The notes beneath the pieces are model-generated. The model was given only the letters and a program-made list of their open reading frames with translations, did no database searches and was not told where the DNA came from. From the NCBI GenBank assembly GCA_949482135.1, contig CASYFC010000001.1, positions 248,001-312,000 on the forward strand: a stretch of DNA of 64,000 bases. The letters run 5' to 3'. The stretch comes from an uncultured Clostridia bacterium. GTDB lineage: Bacteria; Bacillota; Clostridia; TANB77; CAG-508. This document shows positions 24,558-31,797 of the stretch, one piece after another; the first letter of the stretch is position 1, and each line of letters opens with the position of its first letter. A program made the position numbers and the translations under genes.

Positions 24558-26163
24558 TCACTATTCCTTTATTTAAATTTTTAATATGCCAATCACAGAT
24601 ATCTGTTAATAAGGCGTCGTCTGAAAATCCAATATAATTCATCAGTTTTTTGAATCCATAGTCCGTTTGTGATAGCACAATATTATTCCCTAATTTTTGA
24701 TAAAATTTTTTATTTATTTTCCATAGCTTTACAGACATTTCAATTTCTTTAATTGCAGGGATGCTCGCTCTGCTTTTTAAAGATACATAAGGAAGCATAT
24801 ATGGTACTCTTACAACATCTTTATTTGGAAGTCTAACAACTAAGCCTCCGCAACTTGCTCCTACTATAAAATCTCTTAAATCAACTATATCAAAAATTTT
24901 CTTATTAAAAATATTTGCCAAAAGATATATTTTTTCTATATTAATTCTATTTGGTAATAAACTCATAACTTCTCTTATTGTTTTTCCTGTTGCACTATCA
25001 TCATCAACTAATATGTATTTTCCAGATTCTATATTTTCTATTTGATTTTCTATATTTTCAAATCCAATTCTTCCTATAAGTTTTATATAATTTTTCTGAA
25101 TATCACTTATATCAAATAATCTACTAGTTTCTATTGAATATGTTCCTTTATAATATGTATCTAAACTTATTGTTTTTCTACTATCTAATTTTAAATGTGC
25201 AATTTCTAGCTGTTCTTGCATATCTATTGTTTTTATTTTTAATCTGTTATCAAAACTTTCTTCAAATATCTTTTTTAGATCTTCTAAAAAGTTTTTATGT
25301 GCTTTTTTTAAAAGTTCTTCTGAAACTATTTTTTTATAGTTTTCTAATGGAATTAAATTTTCATTTCTTATAACATAATCTCCATCATCTATAGAATAAT
25401 CTTTTTCTGACAAATCGTAAATCTTTCTTTTTCTTATTGTTCTTGAAGAATATGTTGAAACAATTGATTTATTATTGATGAAGAAATTATTTTTTCCTGT
25501 AAATTTGTTTTTCATTTCTTCAAATTTATCACTATATCCTTCTCTTTCAACACATACACCAATTCCCTGATTTTCAAAGCAATACATAAATTCACTATTA
25601 TCACCACCAAATACATAAGCAACTTTAATTTTACCATTTATATGTTTTTGCAAATATAATTCAAGCCTACTAATTACATCTGTAAAATTTATATAAGTTT
25701 TTACATATAATGCTTCCCAAGGATCTATCATAAGCCAATTGCTATCTTTTATAACTTCTTGGCATAAATCAATTCTTTCTAAGCTATTTGTTTTGCAATA
25801 TGGTTTAGTACTTACATAAGTTTGATGTGAAGGTGAAAAATATCCTCCTACAACATCATATCCATTTTGTTCTAAAGTTTTTTTAGCAAATTCCATCATA
25901 TATATGTGGCCATCATGTATTGGATCAAATCCACCAGTTGTAAGTAAAACAACAGGATTATTAGATTTTGATTTTTCTAAATTATCAATTATTTTACTTA
26001 CTGGAGTTGTTAAAAAATCCAAATTGTAAAATTCTTCATCTATATTAAAATCATCTAAAATAAATCCTGCTTTTATAACTGTATCTATATTTAAATATTT
26101 TTTATATACTTCACTATAAAATTTATCTTTTAATATTTTTTCAAAATATTTACTATTTTCCAT
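24550..26163 (-). CDS. NMN adenylyltransferase-phosphoribosyltransferase fusion
   Basis: 537 residues. Residues 70-260 are a nucleotidyltransferase of the NMNAT/NadM type: LLTTGGFDPIHDGHIYMMEF carries the G-x-F-x-P-x-x-x-x-H motif, and VSTYSSRTIRKRK resembles the late S-S-T-x-x-R motif. Residues 300-480 contain a type I PRTase core with the PRPP loop YILVDDDSATGKTIREV and a hood region. NMNAT joins AMP to nicotinate or nicotinamide mononucleotide, so a fused PRTase could make that mononucleotide from a base and PRPP. Nicotinate PRTases are of a different fold class, so the base may not be nicotinate. First gene of operon C. Confidence 0.78.
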   Translation of the reverse strand: MENSKYFEKILKDKFYSEVYKKYLNIDTVIKAGFILDDFNIDEEFYNLDFLTTPVSKIIDNLEKSKSNNPVVLLTTGGFDPIHDGHIYMMEFAKKTLEQNGYDVVGGYFSPSHQTYVSTKPYCKTNSLERIDLCQEVIKDSNWLMIDPWEALYVKTYINFTDVISRLELYLQKHINGKIKVAYVFGGDNSEFMYCFENQGIGVCVEREGYSDKFEEMKNKFTGKNNFFINNKSIVSTYSSRTIRKRKIYDLSEKDYSIDDGDYVIRNENLIPLENYKKIVSEELLKKAHKNFLEDLKKIFEESFDNRLKIKTIDMQEQLEIAHLKLDSRKTISLDTYYKGTYSIETSRLFDISDIQKNYIKLIGRIGFENIENQIENIESGKYILVDDDSATGKTIREVMSLLPNRINIEKIYLLANIFNKKIFDIVDLRDFIVGASCGGLVVRLPNKDVVRVPYMLPYVSLKSRASIPAIKEIEMSVKLWKINKKFYQKLGNNIVLSQTDYGFKKLMNYIGFSDDALLTDICDWHIKNLNKGIVNE

Positions 26164-26189
26164 TAATTCCTCTTTTATAAATTTAATTT

Positions 26190-26217
26190 ATATTATTATA
26201 TAATATAATTTTGTAAA
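26190..26217 (-). promoter_or_regulatory. Candidate promoter of operon C
   Basis: Minus-strand TTTACA (26212-26217), 16 nt, TAATAT (26190-26195). The region is nearly all A/T, so alternatives exist. Confidence 0.35.
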
Positions 26218-26250
26218 ATGGGGGAATTTATTAAAAATCCCCCCATTTTA
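26215..26250. terminator. Terminator of the small membrane protein cluster
   Basis: AAAATGGGGGAATTT pairs with AAATCCCCCCATTTT. It follows the stop at 26283 and overlaps the -35 of operon C. Confidence 0.75.
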
Positions 26251-26282
26251 GTGCAGAACATAGCAATTTGTGACAATAGATT

Positions 26283-26756
26283 TTAGTTTGCTGCTATCTG
26301 AGCAAAAATTTGAACAACAATAACTATAAGTGACAGCATCCATGGAATGAGAGAAATTCCTCCCCATGACATCATGGTAAGAAATGCTATTACCTCTCCC
26401 TTAGAATTTGCTGTATTGATTACCTCTATATTTTTTCCGTCATATGTTACTTTGGTTTTATTTGTTAGTACTACAACCTCAGTAACTTTATTTTTTTTTA
26501 TGCTTATTTTAGTAGAAAATCCGTCCTCTGATTCATCATCCGATTTCAGGATTTCTTCCTTGGAAAAAATCTCTTTCGCAAAAGTAACCATATTGTTTAT
26601 AGTTTCAGGCGAATCTTGTCCGAATACCATGTATTCATTCCGACCAATTGGCACTTTTCCATTAGAATTGCCTTTATTTTTGATCCACCATTTAGCTCCG
26701 AAAAGGCATACAACCAGCAGTATTGCTTCCAATCCAAAAATTATCCACCAAGTCAT
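26283..26756 (-). CDS. Two-helix membrane protein, tandem paralogue 3
   Basis: 157 residues from the ATG at 26756, which has TAGGAGG upstream; an earlier ATG would overlap the previous gene. The N-terminal membrane helix WWIIFGLEAILLVVCLFGAK is followed by a soluble domain with VFGQDSPETINNMVTFAKEIF and strands KISIKKNKVTEVVVL, then a C-terminal hydrophobic stretch with SWGGISLIPWMLSLIVIVVQ. Layout and motifs match the two genes upstream (26779, 27256): N-helix, basic loop, G-x-D-S, helix, three strands, C-helix. Function unknown. The cluster is GC-richer than its surroundings and shares one promoter. Confidence 0.7.
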   Translation of the reverse strand: MTWWIIFGLEAILLVVCLFGAKWWIKNKGNSNGKVPIGRNEYMVFGQDSPETINNMVTFAKEIFSKEEILKSDDESEDGFSTKISIKKNKVTEVVVLTNKTKVTYDGKNIEVINTANSKGEVIAFLTMMSWGGISLIPWMLSLIVIVVQIFAQIAAN

Positions 26757-26778
26757 CTTCTTTCCTCCTAAGGCTGTT

Positions 26779-27207
26779 TTATTGTGGTAATAAAAGAGAT
26801 ATCTTATACATTTCCCATATAAGTGTAAGAAGAATGTGCAACCATACTGCAATTCCCCAAATGGTAAATGCAGTAATTCCTACTGCGCCTCTTTGAGACC
26901 ATGCATGGTTAAAATAATGTGTTCCATTTTCATCGGAACTAATTATTTCTGACTTATCATTCTCAACTTTGGCCTTAACAATTTTTCCATCTTTAATTTC
27001 TACATTAATTGTAAGACCATCAAATTCAGAATCTATCACCTCTTTTGAGAGTAGCTTTTCTGCAAGCAGTTTCAGATTCTCAACTTTAGCATCAGAGTCT
27101 TTGCCAATATTGAGTCTTTTGGCAAACCAAATCCGATTTGCAACCATCTTTTTTGCCAGAAAAATACAGATTACAATTAAAATTGCTTCAATTACAAAAA
27201 AACTCAT
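26779..27207 (-). CDS. Two-helix membrane protein, tandem paralogue 2
   Basis: 142 residues. N-helix MSFFVIEAILIVICIFLAKK, then the shared NIGKDSDAKVENLKLLAEKLL segment, strands LTINVEIKDGKIVKAKVEND, and a C-terminal membrane segment AFTIWGIAVWLHILLTLIW. Closest to the first paralogue at 27256, with which it shares the GKDSD motif after a stretch of basic and aromatic residues. The soluble loop between the two membrane helices is about 85 residues. Family not recognised. It has a separate ribosome site (GGAGGTATTACAGT) and lies 48 nt after the preceding gene. Confidence 0.7.
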   Translation of the reverse strand: MSFFVIEAILIVICIFLAKKMVANRIWFAKRLNIGKDSDAKVENLKLLAEKLLSKEVIDSEFDGLTINVEIKDGKIVKAKVENDKSEIISSDENGTHYFNHAWSQRGAVGITAFTIWGIAVWLHILLTLIWEMYKISLLLPQ

Positions 27208-27255
27208 ACTGTAATACCTCCATGGAAAATTTTATTTTGAGTTTCTGGAACATTG

Positions 27256-27663
27256 TTACGCAAAAAACTTTATAACAAAAATATGAATAAGAGTCATAAG
27301 TACCAGAAGAAAAAACGTATATAATGTTTTTGCTCCTTTTTCTGTAAATGCCTTATTAATGATTCTCTCTCCATCCTTTTTATTATAGGTTAATATTGTT
27401 TTTTCCGTTTCAACCATTGTTCTTACAATTTTTTCATTTTCAAAAGCTACACTAATTGTGTAATCTTTTAGCTTAGTATTTTCCTCCTTTTTACCGTTAA
27501 ATGTTGCTACTGCAAGTTTCAACATCTCCAAAACAACCATATCAGAATCTTTACCAAGAAGAATTCCTTTGGCTAATCCTGTCCGGTGTGTGACCATATA
27601 ATCAGCTATTACGAAACTGGCCACACAAATAATTGCTTGAATTCCTAACACCAAATAATCCAT
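27256..27663 (-). CDS. Two-helix membrane protein, tandem paralogue 1
   Basis: 135 residues from the ATG at 27663 (AAGGAGG seven bases upstream). N-helix LVLGIQAIICVASFVIADYM, the motif LLGKDSDMVVLEMLKLAVATF, strands YTISVAFENEKIVRTMVETE and a C-helix TLYTFFLLVLMTLIHIFVI. First gene of a three-gene paralogous set read from a TTATGTAA-box promoter. The conserved helix-strand domain between two membrane helices suggests a small sensor or assembly factor, but nothing in the sequence shows activity. The NAD-synthase operon lies immediately downstream of the set's promoter region, in the same direction but separate. Confidence 0.7.
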   Translation of the reverse strand: MDYLVLGIQAIICVASFVIADYMVTHRTGLAKGILLGKDSDMVVLEMLKLAVATFNGKKEENTKLKDYTISVAFENEKIVRTMVETEKTILTYNKKDGERIINKAFTEKGAKTLYTFFLLVLMTLIHIFVIKFFA

Positions 27664-27724
27664 AAAGTACCTCCTTGTGCTTAAGTCAGCACGACGCAAA
27701 TATTTTTTAGGTTCATACTATACT

Positions 27725-27753
27725 ATTATATCATAGGTTACATAATATTTCAA
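27725..27753 (-). promoter_or_regulatory. TTATGTAA-box promoter of the tandem membrane proteins
   Basis: Minus-strand TTGAAA (27748-27753), 17 nt, TATAAT (27725-27730), with extended -10 TGA. TTATGTAA fills spacer bases 3-10 (27738-27745). From -35 to the box it is identical to the promoter at 10784. Confidence 0.75.
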
Positions 27754-27755
27754 CT

Positions 27756-27782
27756 GAAATTTAAGGAGCGTCCCTAAATTTC
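27756..27782. repeat. 27-bp palindromic repeat, copy 1
   Basis: An imperfect palindrome starting GAAATTTAAGGAGCGTCCC and ending in AAATTTC. It contains the TAG stop of the NAD synthase gene (27774-27776). Copies 2 and 3 lie at 29724 and 30405. Confidence 0.8.
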
Positions 27783-28772
27783 ATTCATATACTTATTTAT
27801 AACATTATAGTAACTATCCCATCCACCTTTTACGCTACTTTCAAATAAATCAATATGCACTGCTGGTGATTTAGATAGATATTTATGACTATTATATCTA
27901 TGTAAATTCTCTAAATTTTTACTATAGAATTCAAATTGCCTTTTTGACTCTTCATCTAAAGAATCAATTATTTCTTCTTTTTCTTTATCTTCCATATTTA
28001 AATAATTTAAATATATTTCAACAAAATCATATGAAGCACCAAAAACTGTTTCATCAGTTCTAGAATCATACATATCTCCACTTGGTGTAACATTAATAAT
28101 ACTATTTGGTATATTAAGCTTTTTGGCTACTTTATATACTTCTGATTTATGAATATCTGATATTACTTGAACATCAACAAGTCCATCTGAGGCTTTTCCA
28201 ACATATCCTAAATAGGCCCCCTCATCTTTATTAGTTGTACCGCAAATGATTGCTCCATATCCAGCCTGATTTAAAAGACTTGTAGTATAATAAAGAATTG
28301 GTGTTCTACTATATGGACCAAGTTGTCCTATTGCCCAGTCTTCTCCATTTATTCCAATTACTGGTTCTAAACTATTTCTTATTTCATTGTTTACTGATGT
28401 TAAATCTACTATGTATGGCTTTATTCCTAAGACTTCACATAATTCTTTTCCTCTTGAAGTTGCATCTTCTTGATTTGTTACACCAGTAGATTTTAATATA
28501 GGAAGTAGCATTGGAACAATTTTTTCAATTGGAGAATTTGCTTTCTCTGATGCTTTTTTTACAATTCCAAGTACAACTGCAGAATCAATTCCTCCACTAA
28601 TAGCTATTACACAAGCTTTTAAATTTGATTTTTTCATATATTTATTTAATAAGTCTGCTTTTGCTTCTATATAATCTTCAGCATCAAAATTTCTGTTTTT
28701 TCTCATGTTATCAAGAATTTCTTTTAGTTTATTAGTTATTTTTTTATCTGACTCTTCATTATATACTTTCAC
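27774..28772 (-). CDS. nadE: NAD synthetase, ammonia-dependent type
   Basis: 332 residues from the GTG at 28772. That start overlaps the upstream stop as GTGA and has AAGGTGG nine bases before it; an ATG at 28799 is possible. NadE turns nicotinate adenine dinucleotide into NAD with ATP and ammonia. Seen: the PP-loop AISGGIDSAVVLGIV near residue 55, LGPYSRTPILYYTTSLL, GTTNKDEGAYLGYVGKASD, DIHKSEVYKVAKKL and PSGDMYDSRTDE. No glutaminase domain is attached, unlike the second NAD synthetase at 31798. It is coupled to a radical SAM gene. Its stop codon lies in a 27-bp palindromic repeat. Confidence 0.9.
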   Translation of the reverse strand: MKVYNEESDKKITNKLKEILDNMRKNRNFDAEDYIEAKADLLNKYMKKSNLKACVIAISGGIDSAVVLGIVKKASEKANSPIEKIVPMLLPILKSTGVTNQEDATSRGKELCEVLGIKPYIVDLTSVNNEIRNSLEPVIGINGEDWAIGQLGPYSRTPILYYTTSLLNQAGYGAIICGTTNKDEGAYLGYVGKASDGLVDVQVISDIHKSEVYKVAKKLNIPNSIINVTPSGDMYDSRTDETVFGASYDFVEIYLNYLNMEDKEKEEIIDSLDEESKRQFEFYSKNLENLHRYNSHKYLSKSPAVHIDLFESSVKGGWDSYYNVINKYMNEI

Positions 28773-29644
28773 AGTAAAATTCCACCTTCCATTTCCCATT
28801 CATATCTTATATGTCCATCTTGGAAAAATATTAAGTTTCTTCCATTTTCTGGATTTGTATCTCTTGTGTTTTTATTTAATGGTAAAGATATGCAAACATT
28901 TTGACCGTTTACATCATATATTGTTCCTATTCTCTCAAGTTCTAATAACTTTGTTCCATTATCTTCTAAGTATTGTTTTATTTCTTGTTTTTGATTATCT
29001 GTCAATTTATTTACTTTTATCCAGTTAGCTGCTGATTCTCTTCTAAATTCATCATTTACTGGTCTAAGTGTTACTTGCTCAACTTTATTTTCTTTTGCAA
29101 ATTTAATAAATTCGCTTACTTTTTCTTTAGTATCCATCATATCTTTGCAACATACACAAGTAAGTCTAAGTGAAAATCTAAACTCGTGTAAATATTTTAT
29201 TAAATCTGTGAGGTCTATATAATTATTAGCCTGTGGCATATAAATTTTTTTGTTTACTTCTGGAAGATTACTTACAACAGATATTGTAATTGTTGTTAAT
29301 CCTTCATTGTACCATTTTTGTAAATATTCTTTATATTTTTCTTTATTAAGAGCAATTGGTATACAATTAGATTGTAATTCCACAAATGGAAAATTGAATT
29401 CTTTTAAATGTTTTAAGTATTCTGTTATTTGATTTGGAAAAAGTGTAGGCTCACCTCTACTAGTTAACATTACTGTATCTATTCCGCTTCTATTTGCTAA
29501 ATTTCCTGCAATTTTCAAATTTCTCCAATTTATATCTACTTCCTGTAGGTTTTCATGATTAGGTTTCATTCCTGACACACAAAAAGGACATGAAGCAATA
29601 CAAGCTTCAGTTCCAACTACAACACTAAACATCTTAAATTTCAT
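28769..29644 (-). CDS. Radical SAM protein coupled to NadE
   Basis: 291 residues. The cluster motif EACIASCPFCVSG (C-x3-C-x2-C) lies at residues 14-23, followed by TVMLTSRGEPTLFPNQI, where RGEP takes the place of GGEP. A further C-V-C-C (about residues 143-148) and a C-terminal strand region (NLIFFQDGHIRYEWEMEGG) complete a compact TIM-barrel-like enzyme without a SPASM domain. It overlaps the nadE start by four bases and has its own TTACATAA-box promoter. Coupling to NadE is unusual; a role in modifying a pyridine nucleotide or a nucleoside is possible but unproven. Confidence 0.85.
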   Translation of the reverse strand: MKFKMFSVVVGTEACIASCPFCVSGMKPNHENLQEVDINWRNLKIAGNLANRSGIDTVMLTSRGEPTLFPNQITEYLKHLKEFNFPFVELQSNCIPIALNKEKYKEYLQKWYNEGLTTITISVVSNLPEVNKKIYMPQANNYIDLTDLIKYLHEFRFSLRLTCVCCKDMMDTKEKVSEFIKFAKENKVEQVTLRPVNDEFRRESAANWIKVNKLTDNQKQEIKQYLEDNGTKLLELERIGTIYDVNGQNVCISLPLNKNTRDTNPENGRNLIFFQDGHIRYEWEMEGGILL

Positions 29645-29690
29645 ATTATATTTCCTTTCTTCATTTCAATAATAAAGACATCTGCTTTAT

Positions 29691-29719
29691 ATTTTATCAC
29701 ATTTTATGTAAATTAGCAA
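29691..29719 (-). promoter_or_regulatory. TTACATAA-box promoter of the radical SAM-nadE operon
   Basis: Minus-strand TTGCTA (29714-29719), 17 nt, TAAAAT (29691-29696), with extended -10 TGA. TTACATAA fills spacer bases 3-10 (29704-29711). Confidence 0.6.
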
Positions 29720-29723
29720 TTAT

Positions 29724-29750
29724 GAAATTTAGGGACGTTCCTTAAATTTC
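29724..29750. repeat. 27-bp palindromic repeat, copy 2
   Basis: GAAATTTAGGGACGTTCC followed by TTAAATTTC, inverted relative to copies 1 and 3. It encodes the last residues (KFKERP) and TAA stop of the kinase gene ending at 29729. Confidence 0.8.
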
Positions 29751-30304
29751 ATAATTATATTATTACACTCATTTATTACTTCATAAATAGATAAGTTATC
29801 TGTATCTATCATTGCATAATTATACTCATACTTTTTGACAAATTCTAATAATTTATCATATCCATTTTTCATCATATTTTGATTTTGCAAATCAGGATCA
29901 TTAGGATTTCTGTTTGCAATTCTCTTCATTCTAACTTCTGGACTTGCATATAAAATGATTGTTAAATCTGGTTTTCCAAATAATTCTATTTGTGTATCAA
30001 ATATTTTATTGCTTGTTTCATTTCCATTCCAATAATAATTTAAAAGTGTATGTCTATCCATAACTATATTTGAATTTTTATATTGCTCAAGTGCATATAT
30101 ATCTCCTAAAGCAAGATACCAAGCAATTAATTTTGAATCTTGCATATTAAATATTTTTCTAGAAATCCTTTCAATATGTTTATCATCTATTTCAAATAAT
30201 TCTTTTAATGGTTCTTTCACATATTTAAAACTAAATTTGCTTTCAATGTTTTTTGCAATGGTTGTTTTTCCAACTCCATCCATTCCTTCAATTGCTATAA
30301 TCAT
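29729..30304 (-). CDS. Thymidylate kinase-like P-loop kinase
   Basis: 191 residues. The Walker A loop IAIEGMDGVGKTTIAKNI opens the protein, NIVMDRHTLLNYYW has the DR motif of thymidylate kinases, and SPEVRMKRIANRNPNDPDLQ is a lid-like segment. Length fits a dNMP or deoxynucleoside kinase. The host must have its own Tmk elsewhere, so this copy next to a radical SAM gene and NadE may phosphorylate an unusual nucleoside or nucleotide. The final residues come from a palindromic repeat that has replaced the natural end of the gene. Confidence 0.8.
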   Translation of the reverse strand: MIIAIEGMDGVGKTTIAKNIESKFSFKYVKEPLKELFEIDDKHIERISRKIFNMQDSKLIAWYLALGDIYALEQYKNSNIVMDRHTLLNYYWNGNETSNKIFDTQIELFGKPDLTIILYASPEVRMKRIANRNPNDPDLQNQNMMKNGYDKLLEFVKKYEYNYAMIDTDNLSIYEVINECNNIIMKFKERP

Positions 30305-30335
30305 TTTTTTCCTCCAAGTAAGTATTTCTCTTTTA

Positions 30336-30364
30336 TTTATATCATTAATTTATATTAAAGTAAA
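30336..30364 (-). promoter_or_regulatory. Candidate promoter of the kinase gene
   Basis: Minus-strand TTTACT (30359-30364), 17 nt, TATAAA (30336-30341), about 30 nt upstream of the start. Confidence 0.5.
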
Positions 30365-30404
30365 TCTTTAATAGCTTTGTATTCATATGTTTTCGTACCT
30401 TTTT

Positions 30405-30431
30405 GAAATTTAAGAAACGTCCCTAGATTTC
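30405..30431. repeat. 27-bp palindromic repeat, copy 3
   Basis: GAAATTTAAGAAACGTCCC followed by TAGATTTC; two or three bases differ from copy 1. It is intergenic, next to the nicotinamidase terminator. Confidence 0.75.
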
Positions 30432-30440
30432 ACCTAGATT

Positions 30441-30492
30441 TCATAAGAAATAGCGGTGCCCTTTTTTAGAGCACCGCTATTTCTCTTTTTGT
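30441..30492. terminator. Terminator of the nicotinamidase gene
   Basis: AGAAATAGCGGTGC pairs with GCACCGCTATTTCT around a T-rich loop. It follows the stop at 30512. Confidence 0.85.
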
Positions 30493-30511
30493 TTCTAACC
30501 TGAAAATCAAA

Positions 30512-31459
30512 TTACAGTACGAACTTTGTAGATTTGGTTACCAGCACTCCGTATTTATTCTGAAGAGTTTTGTAAAGCTCCTCAGTATAATCCTCAAATC
30601 CAGGAATCGGAGACATGCAATCCCTAAGGACTACCAACTGCGGTTTTCTACCATCGATTTGTGCAAAATACTCTGCAGTATCAAGAACAGAAAGCCCTGC
30701 ACAGTGAGATGCCGCTTCGCCTGTGAATACGACAATGTCATACTTAGCAAATTCGTCAAGCACAGGCTTATTGATATAGCTATCCAAAGACCATTCTGGC
30801 TTAATCAAGCTGTACATTTCGCTCCAAGGATCAGTTCCCTTTCGTGCAATGAACGGATCATTGTGACGGCATCTGGCATGGTAATACACCATAGCAGAAA
30901 GCTGTGCCTCGATGTTGGCATCAAATGTTCCGCTGGTAGCATGATAGGGCCAAATCTGAAGCTTCTGTCTTTTCCCCTCTTCCAGATGTCTCACATACTC
31001 CTGGCAATAGGAAATCATTGCGCCAGAGTTGTTCTCATCAGGAATCATCTTGTCATAGTTGGGAATCCAGATCTCGTGTACCACATCATCATGTGAGATG
31101 ATAGTGTAAGGATCCGGATTGTTGCCACGCTTATCACTCCACCAGCAAGGGAAGAAAATCTGCTGCACAGTGTGGTCATCCGCACTCAGCATAACTCTTG
31201 TGACCTTTTCACAGTTTCTGTAAAGCCATGCAATAGTGCGCCTCACATCATTCTTGGAACCAGCCACGCCCAAAGATCCGATATCTTCAATGAAGCAGTA
31301 CTGGAAGTCGATTCCCACCAAAAGAACTCTTGTTTTGTCCTTCTCTGCTGGAGCCATATGATTCTCTTTGGCAAGGTTTGCGATTTTACCAAAATCGACC
31401 AGGCCGCTGTAGGTTCCTACGTTCACCATTCTTACAATGTCGTTAATATTTGTTTTCAT
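30512..31459 (-). CDS. pncA: Nicotinamidase/isochorismatase-family hydrolase
   Basis: 315 residues, longer than the usual 180-220. Family residues are visible: the catalytic Asp in LLVGIDFQYCFIEDIGSLGV, a Lys in FIARKGTDPWSEMY and the nucleophile Cys in FTGEAASHCAGLSVLDTAEY, with metal-site candidates around LSADDHTVQQIFFP. Nicotinamidase deamidates nicotinamide to nicotinate. The neighbouring divergent NAD synthetase supports an NAD-salvage role. The extra length is an insertion of about 100 residues between the Asp and Lys motifs, as in larger bacterial nicotinamidases. GC-richer than most of the window; it shares a two-promoter intergenic region with nadE. Confidence 0.83.
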   Translation of the reverse strand: MKTNINDIVRMVNVGTYSGLVDFGKIANLAKENHMAPAEKDKTRVLLVGIDFQYCFIEDIGSLGVAGSKNDVRRTIAWLYRNCEKVTRVMLSADDHTVQQIFFPCWWSDKRGNNPDPYTIISHDDVVHEIWIPNYDKMIPDENNSGAMISYCQEYVRHLEEGKRQKLQIWPYHATSGTFDANIEAQLSAMVYYHARCRHNDPFIARKGTDPWSEMYSLIKPEWSLDSYINKPVLDEFAKYDIVVFTGEAASHCAGLSVLDTAEYFAQIDGRKPQLVVLRDCMSPIPGFEDYTEELYKTLQNKYGVLVTKSTKFVL

Positions 31460-31597
31460 GTTTCAAAACCTCCTTATAAATTTTAGCATTACAATGCAAA
31501 AACTTGTCTCTTCCATATATTTTTTTATTGCACATTGGAAGCTATACCTATTATAATACTATGTATTAAGGTAATTCTTCAAAGTTTTGTCCGTAAT

Positions 31598-31638
31598 ATT
31601 ATATCAAATTATTTTAAAATTATCAATATTTTATGTAA
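31598..31638 (-). promoter_or_regulatory. Promoter of pncA with upstream TTACATAA box
   Basis: Minus-strand TTGATA (31621-31626), 17 nt, TATAAT (31598-31603). The box TTACATAA (31631-31638, minus) sits four bases upstream of the -35. Confidence 0.65.
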
Positions 31639-31658
31639 ATTTCTTTAATTGTATCTAA

Positions 31659-31687
31659 TTGACATAAAATCTCAAAAATGATATACT
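31659..31687 (+). promoter_or_regulatory. Promoter of glutamine-dependent nadE
   Basis: TTGACA (31659-31664), 17 nt, TATACT (31682-31687), extended -10 TGA. The -35 reads TTGACATAAA, one base from the TTACATAA box. Confidence 0.65.
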
Positions 31688-31797
31688 TATATATGACTTT
31701 TTTGTTTGTAAGTTATTTCTTATTATGAATAACAAAAAACAAATCAAATAGTTATTGCTAACAAATCACAATATATCATCTTTAGGAGGTAAACAGT

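Larger units (their letters stand above)
31460..31797. other. 338-nt divergent control region between pncA and nadE
   Basis: No gene is seen here. It holds the pncA promoter (31598-31626), a TTATGTAA box (31631-31638) and the nadE promoter (31659-31687), so both NAD genes can be controlled from one site. The nadE leader of about 110 nt to 31798 shows no riboswitch-like structure that I recognise. Confidence 0.6.

Noticed and set aside
27756..30431. The three 27-bp palindromes as a CRISPR-like array
   Set aside because: Spacing is irregular (about 2 kb and 0.65 kb), the repeats are palindromic and vary, and no cas gene is present.
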